From Parvularculales bacterium (GTDB lineage: Bacteria > Pseudomonadota > Alphaproteobacteria > JAPOUT01 > JBAJNM01), in contig JBAJNM010000009.1 of the NCBI GenBank assembly GCA_036881865.1, forward strand, positions 1 through 55,205: a DNA stretch of 55,205 bases. Reading direction: 5' to 3'. Of this stretch, positions 25,849 to 37,526 are shown in pieces; position 1 is the first letter of the stretch; the number at the start of each line of letters is the position of its first letter. The translations under genes and the position numbers were made by a program. The notes beneath the pieces are model-generated. The model saw nothing but the letters and a program-made list of their open reading frames with translations, was not told the DNA's origin and ran no database searches.

Positions 25849-27267
25849 TTACATGTGGATGGCACGTTTTTCCACGTCGAGAGCGGCCTCTTTGACAGCT
25901 TCCGTAAGAGTAGGATGTGCATGGCACGTGCGCGCAATATCTTCCGAACACGCCCCAAACTCCATGGCGATAGCCGCTTCCGCTATCATATTACCGGCAT
26001 CAACTCCCATGATGTGAACACCCAAAACGCGATCCGTTTCGGCATCTGCCAAAATCTTAACAAAACCATCCGTGGTGCGATTCACCTTAGCGCGGCCATT
26101 AGCAGTAAAGGGAAACTTGCCTGCTTTGTAAATTACACCCGCATTTTTTAACTGCTCCTCTGTCTGGCCAACAGCAGCCACCTCCGGTGCCGTATATACA
26201 ACCCCCGGAATGACGTCATAGTTTACATGAGACCACTGACCGGCCAGATGCTCGGCCACCGCGACTCCTTCATCTTCTGCCTTGTGCGCCAACATAGGTC
26301 CGGCAATCACATCCCCTATGGCATATATCCCATCCACGCTGGTTTTGAAGTGAGCATCCGTTTCCACACGACCCCTGTCATCAAGGCGCACGCCCACATC
26401 CTCCAACCCCAAACCACCGGTATAGGCAATGCGCCCTATAGAAATCAGCGCCACATCGGCTTCCAGCACCCGCGTCTCGCCCCCTGTAGCAGGCTCTACA
26501 TGAATCGCCAAATCACCATCACGTTTTTCAATAGCATTAACCTTTGTGCCTAATTCAAACTTCATACCCTGACGTTTCAGGAGGCGCTGAAACTGGCGGG
26601 AGATCTCGCCATCCATGCCGGGTGTGATGCGATCTAAAAACTCAACCACCGTCACCTGAGCCCCTAAACGACGCCACACAGACCCCAGTTCAAGGCCGAT
26701 ATAGCCGCCACCCACCACCAGCAGATGTTCCGGTACTTTCTCAAGAGATAAGGCACCCGTAGAGGAAACAATGCGTTTCTCATCAATCTCAATACCCGGT
26801 AGCGGGGCTACATCAGACCCTGTTGCAATAACAATACGTCCGGCAGTCAACTCGCGGCGCGTACCATCTGTAAAAAGAACCTCAACACGGCCCGGTGCCA
26901 CAATACGAGCGTTCCCTCGTATATCGTCTACCTTGTTTTTATTAAATAAAAACTCGACGCCCTTCGTATTGCCCGTAATTCCTTCATCCTTGAAAGCCAT
27001 CATCCTGATTAAATCAAGCCTGACACCATCCACGGCCACACCCATAGCATCCATATGAGCCGCTTCCTCGTAGAATTCAGATGCATGCAACAGCGCCTTT
27101 GAAGGAATGCACCCCACATTGAGGCAAGTTCCACCCGGTACGCCGCGTTTGTCTATACAGGCAACCGTCATCCCCAACTGCGCTGCCCGCACAGCACATA
27201 CATAACCGCCCGGGCCCGAACCTATAACAATTAAATCAAACACCGATGATTCGGAAGTCTCAGTCAT
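25849..27267 (-). CDS. lpd: Dihydrolipoyl dehydrogenase (E3)
   Basis: This FAD enzyme reoxidises dihydrolipoamide of the 2-oxoacid dehydrogenase complexes. The 472-residue protein shows the FAD motif VIGSGPGGYVCAVRAAQLG, the redox disulfide in GGTCLNVGCIPSKALLHAS, and the NAD-binding VVGGGYIGLELGSVWRRLG. AIGDVIAGPMLAHKAEDEG and the catalytic His-Glu motif HAHPTLTEAVKEAALDV follow. It lies four bases after sucB, so it is the E3 of the 2-oxoglutarate dehydrogenase complex in the same operon. Confidence 0.97.
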   Translation of the reverse strand: MTETSESSVFDLIVIGSGPGGYVCAVRAAQLGMTVACIDKRGVPGGTCLNVGCIPSKALLHASEFYEEAAHMDAMGVAVDGVRLDLIRMMAFKDEGITGNTKGVEFLFNKNKVDDIRGNARIVAPGRVEVLFTDGTRRELTAGRIVIATGSDVAPLPGIEIDEKRIVSSTGALSLEKVPEHLLVVGGGYIGLELGSVWRRLGAQVTVVEFLDRITPGMDGEISRQFQRLLKRQGMKFELGTKVNAIEKRDGDLAIHVEPATGGETRVLEADVALISIGRIAYTGGLGLEDVGVRLDDRGRVETDAHFKTSVDGIYAIGDVIAGPMLAHKAEDEGVAVAEHLAGQWSHVNYDVIPGVVYTAPEVAAVGQTEEQLKNAGVIYKAGKFPFTANGRAKVNRTTDGFVKILADAETDRVLGVHIMGVDAGNMIAEAAIAMEFGACSEDIARTCHAHPTLTEAVKEAALDVEKRAIHM

Positions 27268-27271
27268 GTTG

Positions 27272-28501
27272 TCACAAACTCAGGAGCAAGCGGTGAGGAT
27301 CTTCAAGGTTTTCCTTAATCCGCACTAAAAACGTTACCGCTTCACGCCCATCTACAAGTCGGTGATCATAAGAAAGGGCCAAATACATCATGGGTCGCAC
27401 AACAATATTTCCGTCCACCACAACCGGACGATCCTGCACACGATGCATCCCCAAAATACCTGACTGGGGTGTATTCAAAATCGGCGTAGACATCAAGGAC
27501 CCAAAAACACCACCATTAGATATGCTGAACGTACCGCCCTGCAAATCATCCATAGAAAGGCTTCCTTCACGGGCACGATGCCCAAAGTCACCTATGGATT
27601 TTTCTATATCCGCCAGACCCATAGATTGAGCATTCCGCAGTACCGGCACAACAAGGCCTTTATCAGTGGCTACCGCAATACCTATATGACAATAACGACG
27701 ATAGATAATCTCATTATTATCAATAGAGGCATTCACTGAGGGAACCTCCTCAAGAGCTGCCACGCATGCGCGTACGAAGAAACTCATATAACCAAGTCGT
27801 ACGCCATGTTTTTTTTCAAATAAATCCCGATATTCCGAACGTATCGCCTGCAACGCGCTCATATCAACTTCATTAAATGTCGTAAGAATAGCTGCCGTTT
27901 CCTGAGCAGCCTTGAGACGGGATGCAATCGTCTGACGCAACCGTGACATAGGGACACGCTCTTCCAGGGCGGACTCATCAACGGGCACGGAGGGGATAGA
28001 AACTCCACCGCCCCTCGCAGCACTCTCGGCGCGAACACCGGCAGCGATGGCATCCATGACGTCTTGTTTAACCACACGTCCACCTTTGCCGGTGCCCTGA
28101 ATGGCGGCGGCATCCACATTATTTTCTTCCACTAAGCGCCGTGCAGAGGGCGGCAGAGGCACCTCAGAAGAGCCTGATGGGGGCGCAGACGGCGTTGCCG
28201 GGGATGATGAAGGAGCCTCAGGAGCAGGTGTTAATGATGCGGGAGGTGCTGCTTCAGGCACCTCTCCTTCCGTCAGAGAACCCAGCAATGTTCCCACTTC
28301 TACCGTCTCACCGTCGGCCACATCAATAGCAGACAAAACGCCGGATGCCGGAGCCGGAACCTCTACAGTCACCTTATCAGTTTCCAACTCCACAAGGGGT
28401 TCATCTGCCGTAACAGCATCGCCCGGTTGTTTAAACCATTGCGCTACAGTGGCCTCGGTAACCGACTCACCCAACGCAGGGACACGGATTTCTTTAGTCA
28501 T
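27272..28501 (-). CDS. sucB: 2-Oxoglutarate dehydrogenase E2 (dihydrolipoyl succinyltransferase)
   Basis: The 409-residue core subunit transfers the succinyl group to CoA. The lipoyl domain is at about 1-75 with the modified lysine in [15 protein letters not shown]. An Ala/Pro linker leads to the peripheral subunit-binding domain ([20 protein letters not shown]). The acyltransferase domain ends with [23 protein letters not shown], holding the catalytic histidine and aspartate. It is 35 bases downstream of sucA and four before lpd. Confidence 0.97.
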   Translation of the reverse strand: MTKEIRVPALGESVTEATVAQWFKQPGDAVTADEPLVELETDKVTVEVPAPASGVLSAIDVADGETVEVGTLLGSLTEGEVPEAAPPASLTPAPEAPSSSPATPSAPPSGSSEVPLPPSARRLVEENNVDAAAIQGTGKGGRVVKQDVMDAIAAGVRAESAARGGGVSIPSVPVDESALEERVPMSRLRQTIASRLKAAQETAAILTTFNEVDMSALQAIRSEYRDLFEKKHGVRLGYMSFFVRACVAALEEVPSVNASIDNNEIIYRRYCHIGIAVATDKGLVVPVLRNAQSMGLADIEKSIGDFGHRAREGSLSMDDLQGGTFSISNGGVFGSLMSTPILNTPQSGILGMHRVQDRPVVVDGNIVVRPMMYLALSYDHRLVDGREAVTFLVRIKENLEDPHRLLLSL

Positions 28502-28536
28502 AATTATTCATCCTCCGGTATGCCGGTTGTTGCCAA

Positions 28537-31437
28537 TCAATCTATTTGCAAAGCTTCGGTAAGAAGCTGGTTTAGCTGGCTCATATGCTGGCTCATCAAG
28601 CCGGTGGCGGTAGATGCACTCGCCGGTCTGCCAGCATAGCGGGCACGACGATAACGGGCATCAATATGCCCCAACACCCATTCAATATAGGGCTCTATAA
28701 AACTCCATGCGCCCATATTTTTGGGCTCTTCCTGACACCATATAACCTCAGCATTCGAAAAGCGTGAAAGTTCTTCTGCCAAACTCCGAACCGGAAACGG
28801 ATAGAGTTGCTCAAGGCGCATAATATAGACGTCGTTAATGCCGCGTTTTTCTCGCGCCTCATGGAGGTCGTAGTAGATTTTTCCGGAACACAACACAACA
28901 CGGCGTATTTCATTATCTGGTTTGAGTTCAACAAACCGGCCTTTTTGGGTTTGCGCTTCATCTCTCAGTATACGGTGGAAGGAGGCAGATGAAGAGAAGT
29001 CTTCAAGAGAGGACACGCACAATTTGTGACGTAGCAGAGATTTTGGCGTCATCAAGATGAGAGGTTTGCGGAAACTGCGATGCAACTGACGGCGCAAAAT
29101 ATGAAAATAATTTGCAGGCGTACTGCAATTTGCAACCTGCATATTGTCTTCGGCACATAATTGAAGGTAGCGCTCTAATCTGGCGGAAGAATGCTCCGGC
29201 CCCTGACCTTCATAGCCGTGGGGCAACAGCATCACAAGGCCACTCATGCGCAACCATTTATGCTCGCCAGATGAGATAAATTGATCAATCACCACCTGAG
29301 CACCATTGGCAAAATCACCAAATTGCGCTTCCCATAAAACCAGCGTCCTGGGCTCGGCCAAAGAGTAGCCATACTCAAAGCCCAAAACAGCGGCCTCTGA
29401 CAGCATAGAGTTAACCACCTCAAAATTAGCCGGACCGGAAGATATATGATTAAGAGGAATATACCGGTCTTCCGTCTCCTGATCTGTCAACACCGAATGA
29501 CGTTGCGAGAAAGTCCCCCTTTCACAATCCTGACCAGACAAGCGCACAGAAAATCCATCTTCCAACAAAGTTGCAAACGCTAAAGCCTCCGCTGTTGCCC
29601 AATCAATGTTTGAACCGCTTTCAAACATTTGGCATTTAGCATCCATAAGGCGGCGAATAGTGCGGTGGGCATTAAAATCATCAGGAACCGTACTGAGCTT
29701 AAGGCCGATTTTCCGCAATTTTTCCAGATCAACCGCCGTTTCACCGCGACGCTCATTGCCTCTGGCCTGCTCAAGACCTGTCCAGCGCCCATCCAGCCAA
29801 TCTGCCTTGTTGGGACGATAATTATTGGCTACGGCGAAGTCTGCATCCAGCTGTTTGCGGAACCCGGCACGCTGATGCTCTACTTCATCTTTGGTAACCA
29901 CCCCCTCTGCAATCAGTTTTTCTGCATACAGAGTAAATGTAGTCGGGTGATTCTTGATGGTTTTATACATCAGGGGCTGAGTGAACATTGGTTCATCACT
30001 CTCATTGTGACCATAACGGCGATAACAAATCATATCAATGACGACCGGTTTGCCAAATTTCTGCCTAAACTCGGTAGCAATACGAGCAGCGAACACCACT
30101 GCTTCCGGATCATCTCCGTTAACGTGGAAGATGGGAGACTGCACCATTTTAGCTACATCAGAAGGATAAGGCGATGACCGCGACAAATGAGGCGCCGTAG
30201 TAAAACCTATTTGATTGTTAACGATAAAGTGGATAGCACCGCCCGAGCGATGGCCTTTCAATCCGGACAGCCCGAAGCATTCCGCTACAACCCCCTGCCC
30301 CGCAAAAGCAGCATCACCGTGCAACAACAAAGGCAACACAGATTGGCGCGCCGTATCTTGTGCCTGATCCTGCTTAGCCCGCGCTTTGCCCAAAACAACC
30401 GGATCAACAATTTCCAAATGGGAAGGATTAGCGGTTAAGGACAAATGCACTTTGTTGCCATCAAACTCTCTATCAGACGATGACCCCAGGTGATATTTCA
30501 CATCTCCGGAGCCTTCCACGTCTTCCGGATTGGAAGAGCCACCTTGAAACTCGTGAAAGATGGCCTGAAAGGGCTTGTGCATAACATTGCCCAGCACATT
30601 GAGCCTGCCGCGATGTGGCATGCCCAGAACAATCTCCCGCACACCCATATTGCCACCTCTTTTGACAATCTGCTCTAATGCCGGAACCATAGCCTCACCA
30701 CCATCTATGCCAAAGCGTTTGGTGCCGGTGTATTTTGTATTCAGGAAAGTCTCAAAACCTTCCGCTTCCATGAGCTTCCACAACATCGCCCGCTTTCCCT
30801 CGGCAGTAAAAAATATCTCTTTGTCCGGCCCTTCAATGCGCTCTTGAATCCATGCTTTTTCTTCAGGGTCAGAGATGTGCATGAACTCTACTCCCAAAGT
30901 GCCACAATAGGTGCGTTTGAGAATGGCCAACATCTCTTGAATGGTGGCTGTCTCTAACCCCAACACATTATCAATGAAAATTGGACGATCCATATCGGCT
31001 TCTGTAAAGCCATAACTCTCAGGCAGTAACTCCGGATGAGATTTTACTTCCGCCAAACGCAACGGATCCAAATCACCGGCAAGATGACCACGAATACGAT
31101 AGGCACGTATCATCATAAGTGCACGTACAGAATCAAGAGTTGCACTGCGCACTTCCTCCTGTCCTATGTCGCCTGAGCGAGATTCAATTTTTTTCCTGAG
31201 AGCAGCGGTGACATCCTCATCCACTAAACTGTTTGCCGACTGTAACCGGTCGCGACGCGCCCATGACGGGCCATCCGCATCCGCTCCGCCTACAGAGTCA
31301 AAAAACGCACGCCACTCAGAATCAAGTGCCTCGTTGTTCTGACGGTATTGAGCATAAAGATGATCCATGTATGAAATGTTGCCGCTATTAAGAAAAGAAG
31401 CGTCCTTTGATGCCATTCCAGATGTTTTCTGTGCCAT
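28537..31437 (-). CDS. sucA: 2-Oxoglutarate dehydrogenase E1
   Basis: The 966-residue thiamine-diphosphate enzyme decarboxylates 2-oxoglutarate. The N-terminal motif YMDHLYAQYRQNNEALDSEW is shared by bacterial SucA. Substrate-site histidines are in MPHRGRLNVLGNVM. The ThDP/Mg site runs from LHGDAAFAGQGVVAECFGLS to IHFIVNNQIGFTT. The C-terminal part includes WEAQFGDFANGAQVVIDQFI and RMSGLVMLLPHGYEGQGPEH. It heads sucA-sucB-lpd. A 229-base gap to sucD suggests a separate promoter. Confidence 0.97.
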   Translation of the reverse strand: MAQKTSGMASKDASFLNSGNISYMDHLYAQYRQNNEALDSEWRAFFDSVGGADADGPSWARRDRLQSANSLVDEDVTAALRKKIESRSGDIGQEEVRSATLDSVRALMMIRAYRIRGHLAGDLDPLRLAEVKSHPELLPESYGFTEADMDRPIFIDNVLGLETATIQEMLAILKRTYCGTLGVEFMHISDPEEKAWIQERIEGPDKEIFFTAEGKRAMLWKLMEAEGFETFLNTKYTGTKRFGIDGGEAMVPALEQIVKRGGNMGVREIVLGMPHRGRLNVLGNVMHKPFQAIFHEFQGGSSNPEDVEGSGDVKYHLGSSSDREFDGNKVHLSLTANPSHLEIVDPVVLGKARAKQDQAQDTARQSVLPLLLHGDAAFAGQGVVAECFGLSGLKGHRSGGAIHFIVNNQIGFTTAPHLSRSSPYPSDVAKMVQSPIFHVNGDDPEAVVFAARIATEFRQKFGKPVVIDMICYRRYGHNESDEPMFTQPLMYKTIKNHPTTFTLYAEKLIAEGVVTKDEVEHQRAGFRKQLDADFAVANNYRPNKADWLDGRWTGLEQARGNERRGETAVDLEKLRKIGLKLSTVPDDFNAHRTIRRLMDAKCQMFESGSNIDWATAEALAFATLLEDGFSVRLSGQDCERGTFSQRHSVLTDQETEDRYIPLNHISSGPANFEVVNSMLSEAAVLGFEYGYSLAEPRTLVLWEAQFGDFANGAQVVIDQFISSGEHKWLRMSGLVMLLPHGYEGQGPEHSSARLERYLQLCAEDNMQVANCSTPANYFHILRRQLHRSFRKPLILMTPKSLLRHKLCVSSLEDFSSSASFHRILRDEAQTQKGRFVELKPDNEIRRVVLCSGKIYYDLHEAREKRGINDVYIMRLEQLYPFPVRSLAEELSRFSNAEVIWCQEEPKNMGAWSFIEPYIEWVLGHIDARYRRARYAGRPASASTATGLMSQHMSQLNQLLTEALQID

Positions 31438-31666
31438 GATATATAATGTGCCTACAGATCCTTAATCATTAGTGTACACCCGTTAGTGTAGATATAGAGC
31501 GTTCCGGTTTTTTATCACACCCCTGTTGCCGGGTCACAACAATTTGCTATCTGGCCTCCTTTGGCCATCCGGGGACATAAACAGTTGATTTTTCGCGCTA
31601 TAACAAACCATTTAAAGGATTTGCCGACCCCTCCTCATGTGAGCCCTGTATTTTAAAAACCACTCA

Positions 31667-32542
31667 TTAGTGAGAGAGGTGCTCTGCCAAAGTTGACCCC
31701 AGCGTTGCCGGAGAAGACGAGACGATAACCCCTGCCAAACGCATCGCCTCAATCTTATCTTCAGCGCTCCCGGCCCCTCCGGCAATAATAGCCCCTGCGT
31801 GACCCATGCGTCGCCCGGGTGGGGCGGTTACTCCAGCGATAAAGCCAACAACCGGTTTTTTTATGGAAGAGTTTTTAAGAAAATCAGCAGCCTCTTCTTC
31901 TGCCGTTCCACCGATTTCACCAATCATGATGATGGACGTTGTCTCATCGTCCGCTAAAAACATCTCCAGACAATCAATGAAATTGGTACCGTTCACCGGG
32001 TCTCCCCCAATGCCAATACACGTGCTTTGCCCCAGACCCACGGCCGTAGTCTGAGCCACCGCTTCATAAGTTAGCGTACCGGAACGAGAGACAATACCCA
32101 CCGACCCGGATTGGTGGATGTGTCCCGGCATAATACCAATTTTACACGCCCCGGGTGTGATAACACCAGGGCAGTTAGGCCCTACCAGTCGAGTACGGCT
32201 GCCTTGCAGAGCACGTTTTACCTTAACCATATCCATAACAGGAATACCTTCAGTGATGCATACCACCAACTCCAGTTCAGAAGCGATTGCCTCCAAAATG
32301 GCATCAGCCGCAAAGGGCGGAGGCACATAGACAGCACTTGCAGTAGCCCCTGTTTGCTCAACGGCTTGTTGAACCGTATCAAAGACCGGCAAATCAAGAT
32401 GGCTCTCCCCCCCCTTGCCGGGTGTTACCCCACCCACCATCCTGGTACCATAGGCAATGGCTTGCTCAGAGTGAAACGTCCCCTGAGCGCCCGTAAACCC
32501 CTGACAAATAACCCGCGTTTGCGCATCAATCAGCACCGCCAT
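31667..32542 (-). CDS. sucD: Succinyl-CoA synthetase alpha subunit
   Basis: The 291-residue subunit binds CoA and carries the phosphohistidine. The CoA-binding motif is [20 protein letters not shown], and [20 protein letters not shown] follows. The active-site histidine is in [16 protein letters not shown]. With SucC it converts succinyl-CoA to succinate with formation of ATP or GTP. It follows sucC by 13 bases. Confidence 0.97.
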   Translation of the reverse strand: MAVLIDAQTRVICQGFTGAQGTFHSEQAIAYGTRMVGGVTPGKGGESHLDLPVFDTVQQAVEQTGATASAVYVPPPFAADAILEAIASELELVVCITEGIPVMDMVKVKRALQGSRTRLVGPNCPGVITPGACKIGIMPGHIHQSGSVGIVSRSGTLTYEAVAQTTAVGLGQSTCIGIGGDPVNGTNFIDCLEMFLADDETTSIIMIGEIGGTAEEEAADFLKNSSIKKPVVGFIAGVTAPPGRRMGHAGAIIAGGAGSAEDKIEAMRLAGVIVSSSPATLGSTLAEHLSH

Positions 32543-32555
32543 GACCTGTCCCCTT

Positions 32556-33725
32556 TTACTTTTTGTTTCCGCTCATGGCGGCTGTAATTTTCTCTGCCGC
32601 ATCGCCAAGATCACTAGCGGTGATTACCGACAATCCGGATTCAGCAAGTATCTTTTCCCCTTGCTCCACATTTGTGCCTGCCAGACGCACCACAAGGGGC
32701 ACATCAAGGTTGACATCCTGAGCGGCCGCGACAACACCCTCAGCGATAATATCGCAGCGCATAATGCCGCCAAAGATATTGACCAAAATACCGCGTACTG
32801 ATTCATCAGAGAGAATAATTCTAAACGCCTGGGTTACTTTCTCCCGGGTCGCCCCCCCGCCAACATCAAGAAAGTTAGCCGGAGACGAGCCAAACAGTTT
32901 GATAATATCCATCGTAGCCATAGCCAACCCTGCACCGTTGACCATACACCCTACCTCGCCATCCAGTTTAATGTAGTTAAGGTCATGACCGGAGGCTTCA
33001 ACTTCTGCGGGATCTTCCTCGGTTTCATCCCGCAAATCCATAAGTGCCCTGTGTCGGTAAAGAGCGTTATCTTCCAGAGATACTTTGGCATCAAGACACA
33101 CCAGTGCACCCAAACCTGTCACAACAAGAGGGTTTATCTCAAGCAGACTCATATCACTCTCCACAAACGCTCTGTATAAAGTGTGCGTCAGAGCCACAGC
33201 CTGTTTAACACTATCTCCCTCAAGACCCAGAGCAAAAGCAATACGCCGACCATGAAACCCGCTAATGCCGGTGGCCGGGTCAACAGAGACCGTAACGATT
33301 TTCTCCGGTGTATTCGCTGCAACCTCTTCAATATCCATACCCCCCTCAGTGGATGCAATAAACGCCAAACGGCCCGTTGCACGGTCTACCAGCAAAGACA
33401 AATAAAGTTCGCGCGCAATATCCGCACCCTGTTCGATATAAAGCCGATTGACACGTTTACCCCCCGGACCCGTCTGATGAGTAATCAGCGTCATGCCCAG
33501 CATGCGCTCTGCCTCAGTGCGTACCTCCTGCACAGACTTCACCACTTTCACACCACCGCCCTTGCCGCGCCCACCTGCGTGAATCTGCGCTTTCACTACC
33601 CATGGCCCTTCAAGACTCTCGGCAGCCTTAACAGCCTCATCCACCGTGAACGCCGCTTTGCCTTTGGGCACCGGCGCATCATACTCTGCCAGCAACGCCT
33701 TTGCCTGATATTCATGAATGTTCAT
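32556..33725 (-). CDS. sucC: Succinyl-CoA synthetase beta subunit
   Basis: The 389-residue protein has an ATP-grasp domain at the N-terminus ([20 protein letters not shown], then [20 protein letters not shown]) and the phosphate-loop signature [19 protein letters not shown] with FLDVGGGAT. It supplies the nucleotide and succinate sites. It is co-transcribed with sucD. A metallo-hydrolase gene lies between it and mdh, where many alphaproteobacteria have mdh directly before sucC. Confidence 0.97.
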   Translation of the reverse strand: MNIHEYQAKALLAEYDAPVPKGKAAFTVDEAVKAAESLEGPWVVKAQIHAGGRGKGGGVKVVKSVQEVRTEAERMLGMTLITHQTGPGGKRVNRLYIEQGADIARELYLSLLVDRATGRLAFIASTEGGMDIEEVAANTPEKIVTVSVDPATGISGFHGRRIAFALGLEGDSVKQAVALTHTLYRAFVESDMSLLEINPLVVTGLGALVCLDAKVSLEDNALYRHRALMDLRDETEEDPAEVEASGHDLNYIKLDGEVGCMVNGAGLAMATMDIIKLFGSSPANFLDVGGGATREKVTQAFRIILSDESVRGILVNIFGGIMRCDIIAEGVVAAAQDVNLDVPLVVRLAGTNVEQGEKILAESGLSVITASDLGDAAEKITAAMSGNKK

Positions 33726-33759
33726 CTGTTCCCTGCCAACCCCGCGCGTTTATGGTGTG

Positions 33760-34833
33760 TCATTCAATAATGTCAATCTCACGAGACCCCGCAGGTAACG
33801 CAATATGTAATCCGTCATAGCCCAGCATAGTCCCTTCAGGGCGTATGTCGTCTACCCCGCGCATGAATATATCCACCATCAGGTCATTGAGAAGAGCCGG
33901 TACAATATGGGTGAGTACCAAAAGCCCCGCACCGGCCTCATTGGCACTTTCCGCAGCTTCCACGGGCGTTGCGTGATAATCCGTAATATCATGAAATATG
34001 GCAGCTATATTGGGTAATCCGGCCTCCTTAGCGTGGCGGGAAAGGGCCATCACCATATCCTTATTGAGAGCCTCGTGAATCAACACGTCTGTCCCGGCCC
34101 CTACCCGGGCGATATTGTCATGCTTGACCGTATCCCCGCTAATCACCACAGAGCGGTCTTCGTAATCAACCCGATAGCCATAAGCCGGAGCAACCGGTGC
34201 GTGATCGACCAAAAACGCCGTTACCCTGAAGTTACCATCATCCAAAACAATAGTTTCTGCCCCGGCATCACTGACTATAACCTCATGGAAAACAAGAGGT
34301 GCGGCAGCGGCAGGTACAACCGCCTCTCCATGATGGGCAATACGATAGCCGTCATCCAGATGGTAGGCCTCTTCAAATCCATTGACGACTCTCTCCACAC
34401 CCGGCGGGCCATAGACATCAAGAGGCTTTATGCGTCCCGCCGCCCAGCTTTGCAGAGCCACATCGCCCAGACCACTAATATGATCGGAATGCAAATGGGT
34501 AAAGATCACCCCATCCAGCGAGGCTTGAGGTAACAGGGCACGCGCCAAAGTCTGGCTTGAGGCTGCTCCTGCATCAAACAGCAAAAAATGTCCCCCCGCC
34601 AAAACCGCCACACACGGCCCGGCGCGTGACGGGTCGGGAATGGGTGAGCCGGAGCCGCACACGATAACATCCAGCGTATCATTATCCAGAAGTTCTGTTC
34701 CCGGAAACTGAAAAGCCGCCTGCAAGGCTCTTTCAAATAAAGCGTCCTGTACGGCCGGCACCTGAAGTGCCGCCCACACGCCGCCAGCCCCTACCGCTAC
34801 CACGACCACAATACCGATGAGTATTTTTCTCAT
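33760..34833 (-). CDS. Exported MBL-fold metallo-hydrolase
   Basis: The 357-residue protein has an N-terminal hydrophobic segment (IGIVVVVAVGAGGVWAAL) that acts as a signal or membrane anchor, so the catalytic domain should be periplasmic. The metallo-beta-lactamase motif is FTHLHSDHISG, which supplies two histidines and the Asp-His pair. Further ligands are in SGDTVKHDN (Asp) and near the C-terminus LTHIVPAL. The layout (GSGSPIPDPSRAGPCVAVLAG near 60-80) resembles RNase Z-like and arylsulfatase AtsA-like esterases. The substrate is unknown. It sits between mdh and sucC with short gaps (43 and 34 bases), so it is probably transcribed with the TCA genes. Confidence 0.82.
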   Translation of the reverse strand: MRKILIGIVVVVAVGAGGVWAALQVPAVQDALFERALQAAFQFPGTELLDNDTLDVIVCGSGSPIPDPSRAGPCVAVLAGGHFLLFDAGAASSQTLARALLPQASLDGVIFTHLHSDHISGLGDVALQSWAAGRIKPLDVYGPPGVERVVNGFEEAYHLDDGYRIAHHGEAVVPAAAAPLVFHEVIVSDAGAETIVLDDGNFRVTAFLVDHAPVAPAYGYRVDYEDRSVVISGDTVKHDNIARVGAGTDVLIHEALNKDMVMALSRHAKEAGLPNIAAIFHDITDYHATPVEAAESANEAGAGLLVLTHIVPALLNDLMVDIFMRGVDDIRPEGTMLGYDGLHIALPAGSREIDIIE

Positions 34834-34876
34834 ACTATCCTCTCCTACACTTGTTGTTACTTATTATTTAGCAGGA

Positions 34877-35866
<990 letters not shown>

Positions 35867-35896
35867 CTACTCCTGTCCCCTACCCAACTTACTCTA

Positions 35897-37024
35897 TCAC
35901 GCTCTGTCCTGCGGCAATACCCCATGGCCACGCTCCAGATATGCCACCGACTGCATCTCAGCCAAACGCGAAGCCGTACGACGAAACTCAAAACTGCCAT
36001 CCCCTGCCGGATAAATCGCCTCCGGCAATGCCGCCGCCGACATTACCAGTTTAGAACCATGCTCATAAAGTATATCAATAAGACTTACAAATCGCGCTGC
36101 TTCATTGCGCTTTTCCGGAGCTAATACCGGCACCCCATCAATCATCAACGTATGGAACCGGCTAGCCAGCGCACCATAATCCGCCACCCCCAAAGGCCGT
36201 GCGCACAGTTCCTCAAAAGAAAACCGCGCAGCCCCCATGGCAGCGCACGGCACCGTCAAAGTACGCCCCTTAACCTCAGCCGTCATGACCATAGGCGGGG
36301 TACCACCGGTTAACCGTTCAAATGCCTCATCCATGGCAACAACTGCTGCCTCATTCAGCGGTGAGAAATAAACCGGACGGCCCCCAAGTCGGTTGAGGCG
36401 GTAGTCTGTATCGCCATCCAACTCCAACACCATCATGTGGTCATGCAACAAATCAATAAACGGCAAAAAGCGTTGCCGATTTAACCCCCCTTCGTAAAGC
36501 CCTTCCGGTGCACGATTGGATGTCGCGACCACCACAACCCCCAGATCAAACAAATGCGAAAACAAACGGCCTAAAATAGACGCGTCCGCGATATCCGTGA
36601 CCTGGAACTCATCAAAACACAACAACGCCGCTTCGTGGGCAATATCCCGCGCTACCGGCGCTATAGGGTCACCACCCCCGCTACCACGTGATGATTTTTC
36701 TCCTTCACGCCACGTAAAAATACGCTCATGAGTCTCCGCCATAAAGGCATGAAAATGAACCCGGCGTTTGTTTGTCAAAGGAGCCGTATCAAAAAACATG
36801 TCCATTAACATGGATTTACCCCGCCCCACGCCTCCCCAAATATAAAGCCCTTTTGGCGGCTGACTCCTGCGACGAAATCCCGGCACACCAAAGCGCTTAC
36901 CCTTCCCATAACGCCCCAGAGCATTATGCAAAGCCTCAAGACGCGCAACCGTTGCCGCCTGCGCCACATCCACCTCAATGCAGTCGGAGGTTACCAGCTG
37001 GTCGTAAACAACAATCGGGGTCAC
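35897..37024 (-). CDS. zapE: Cell division ATPase ZapE (AFG1-like)
   Basis: The 375-residue protein is an AFG1/ZapE-type AAA ATPase. The Walker A motif is GLYIWGGVGRGKSMLMDMFF and the Walker B motif is ALLCFDEFQVTDIADASILG. The sensor region reads VVVATSNRAPEGLYEGGLNR, a family signature. ZapE interacts with the divisome in E. coli, and mitochondrial AFG1 helps respiratory complex quality control. Its position just before mdh is usual in alphaproteobacteria. Confidence 0.93.
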   Translation of the reverse strand: MTPIVVYDQLVTSDCIEVDVAQAATVARLEALHNALGRYGKGKRFGVPGFRRRSQPPKGLYIWGGVGRGKSMLMDMFFDTAPLTNKRRVHFHAFMAETHERIFTWREGEKSSRGSGGGDPIAPVARDIAHEAALLCFDEFQVTDIADASILGRLFSHLFDLGVVVVATSNRAPEGLYEGGLNRQRFLPFIDLLHDHMMVLELDGDTDYRLNRLGGRPVYFSPLNEAAVVAMDEAFERLTGGTPPMVMTAEVKGRTLTVPCAAMGAARFSFEELCARPLGVADYGALASRFHTLMIDGVPVLAPEKRNEAARFVSLIDILYEHGSKLVMSAAALPEAIYPAGDGSFEFRRTASRLAEMQSVAYLERGHGVLPQDRA

Positions 37025-37070
37025 GACATTATCTGGTCCCTTTTATGTATGTCGGCGCCAAAAACTATCC

Positions 37071-37526
37071 TCAACACCCACAAGCACACCCCGTCGCAGA
37101 CGGTTTATCCAACAACTCACCCTCTTTCAGTGCACCAGAGACTCCGGGCTGCCCATACTCGTCGCTAGGATGGCGCGTATAAAACGCCTCCCACGCCACC
37201 GATTGAGGATCAAGCACCCAATTTTTGTCAGACACTGCATAGCAACACGTGGTCTGCTCTTGTTCCAGAACCTCACCGCCTGAAGCGGCTCTAAAACGTT
37301 TATATAAATCTTGCAACTCATCCTCACTCTCAACTTGAATCCCCACATGAGAAAAACCAATAGCCTCACCACGAGACTCAATCACAAAATTGACCCGCGG
37401 ATCCTCCAACATCCACTTAGCATAATCCTGTTTGAGCACCGTCGGCGGCGTACCAAATAAGGCGCTGTAAAAACGAACCGAATGCTCCAAATCCTTAACG
37501 GAAAAACTAACGTGTAATCTTTTCAT
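37071..37526 (-). CDS. ArsI/CadI-type vicinal-oxygen-chelate metalloenzyme
   Basis: The 151-residue protein matches ArsI, the Fe(II) C-As lyase that demethylates trivalent organoarsenicals, and the related CadI. Putative Fe ligands are His5 (KRLHVSFSV), His60 (IGFSHVGIQV) and Glu113 (AWEAF). The vicinal cysteine pair Cys94-Cys95 in QTTCCYAVSDKNW is where ArsI binds trivalent arsenic. A C-terminal tail with Cys147, Cys149 and Cys151 ends the protein. Its start overlaps the arsR stop by four bases (ATGA), so the two are coupled. No arsenite pump or ArsM gene is nearby. Confidence 0.85.
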   Translation of the reverse strand: MKRLHVSFSVKDLEHSVRFYSALFGTPPTVLKQDYAKWMLEDPRVNFVIESRGEAIGFSHVGIQVESEDELQDLYKRFRAASGGEVLEQEQTTCCYAVSDKNWVLDPQSVAWEAFYTRHPSDEYGQPGVSGALKEGELLDKPSATGCACGC

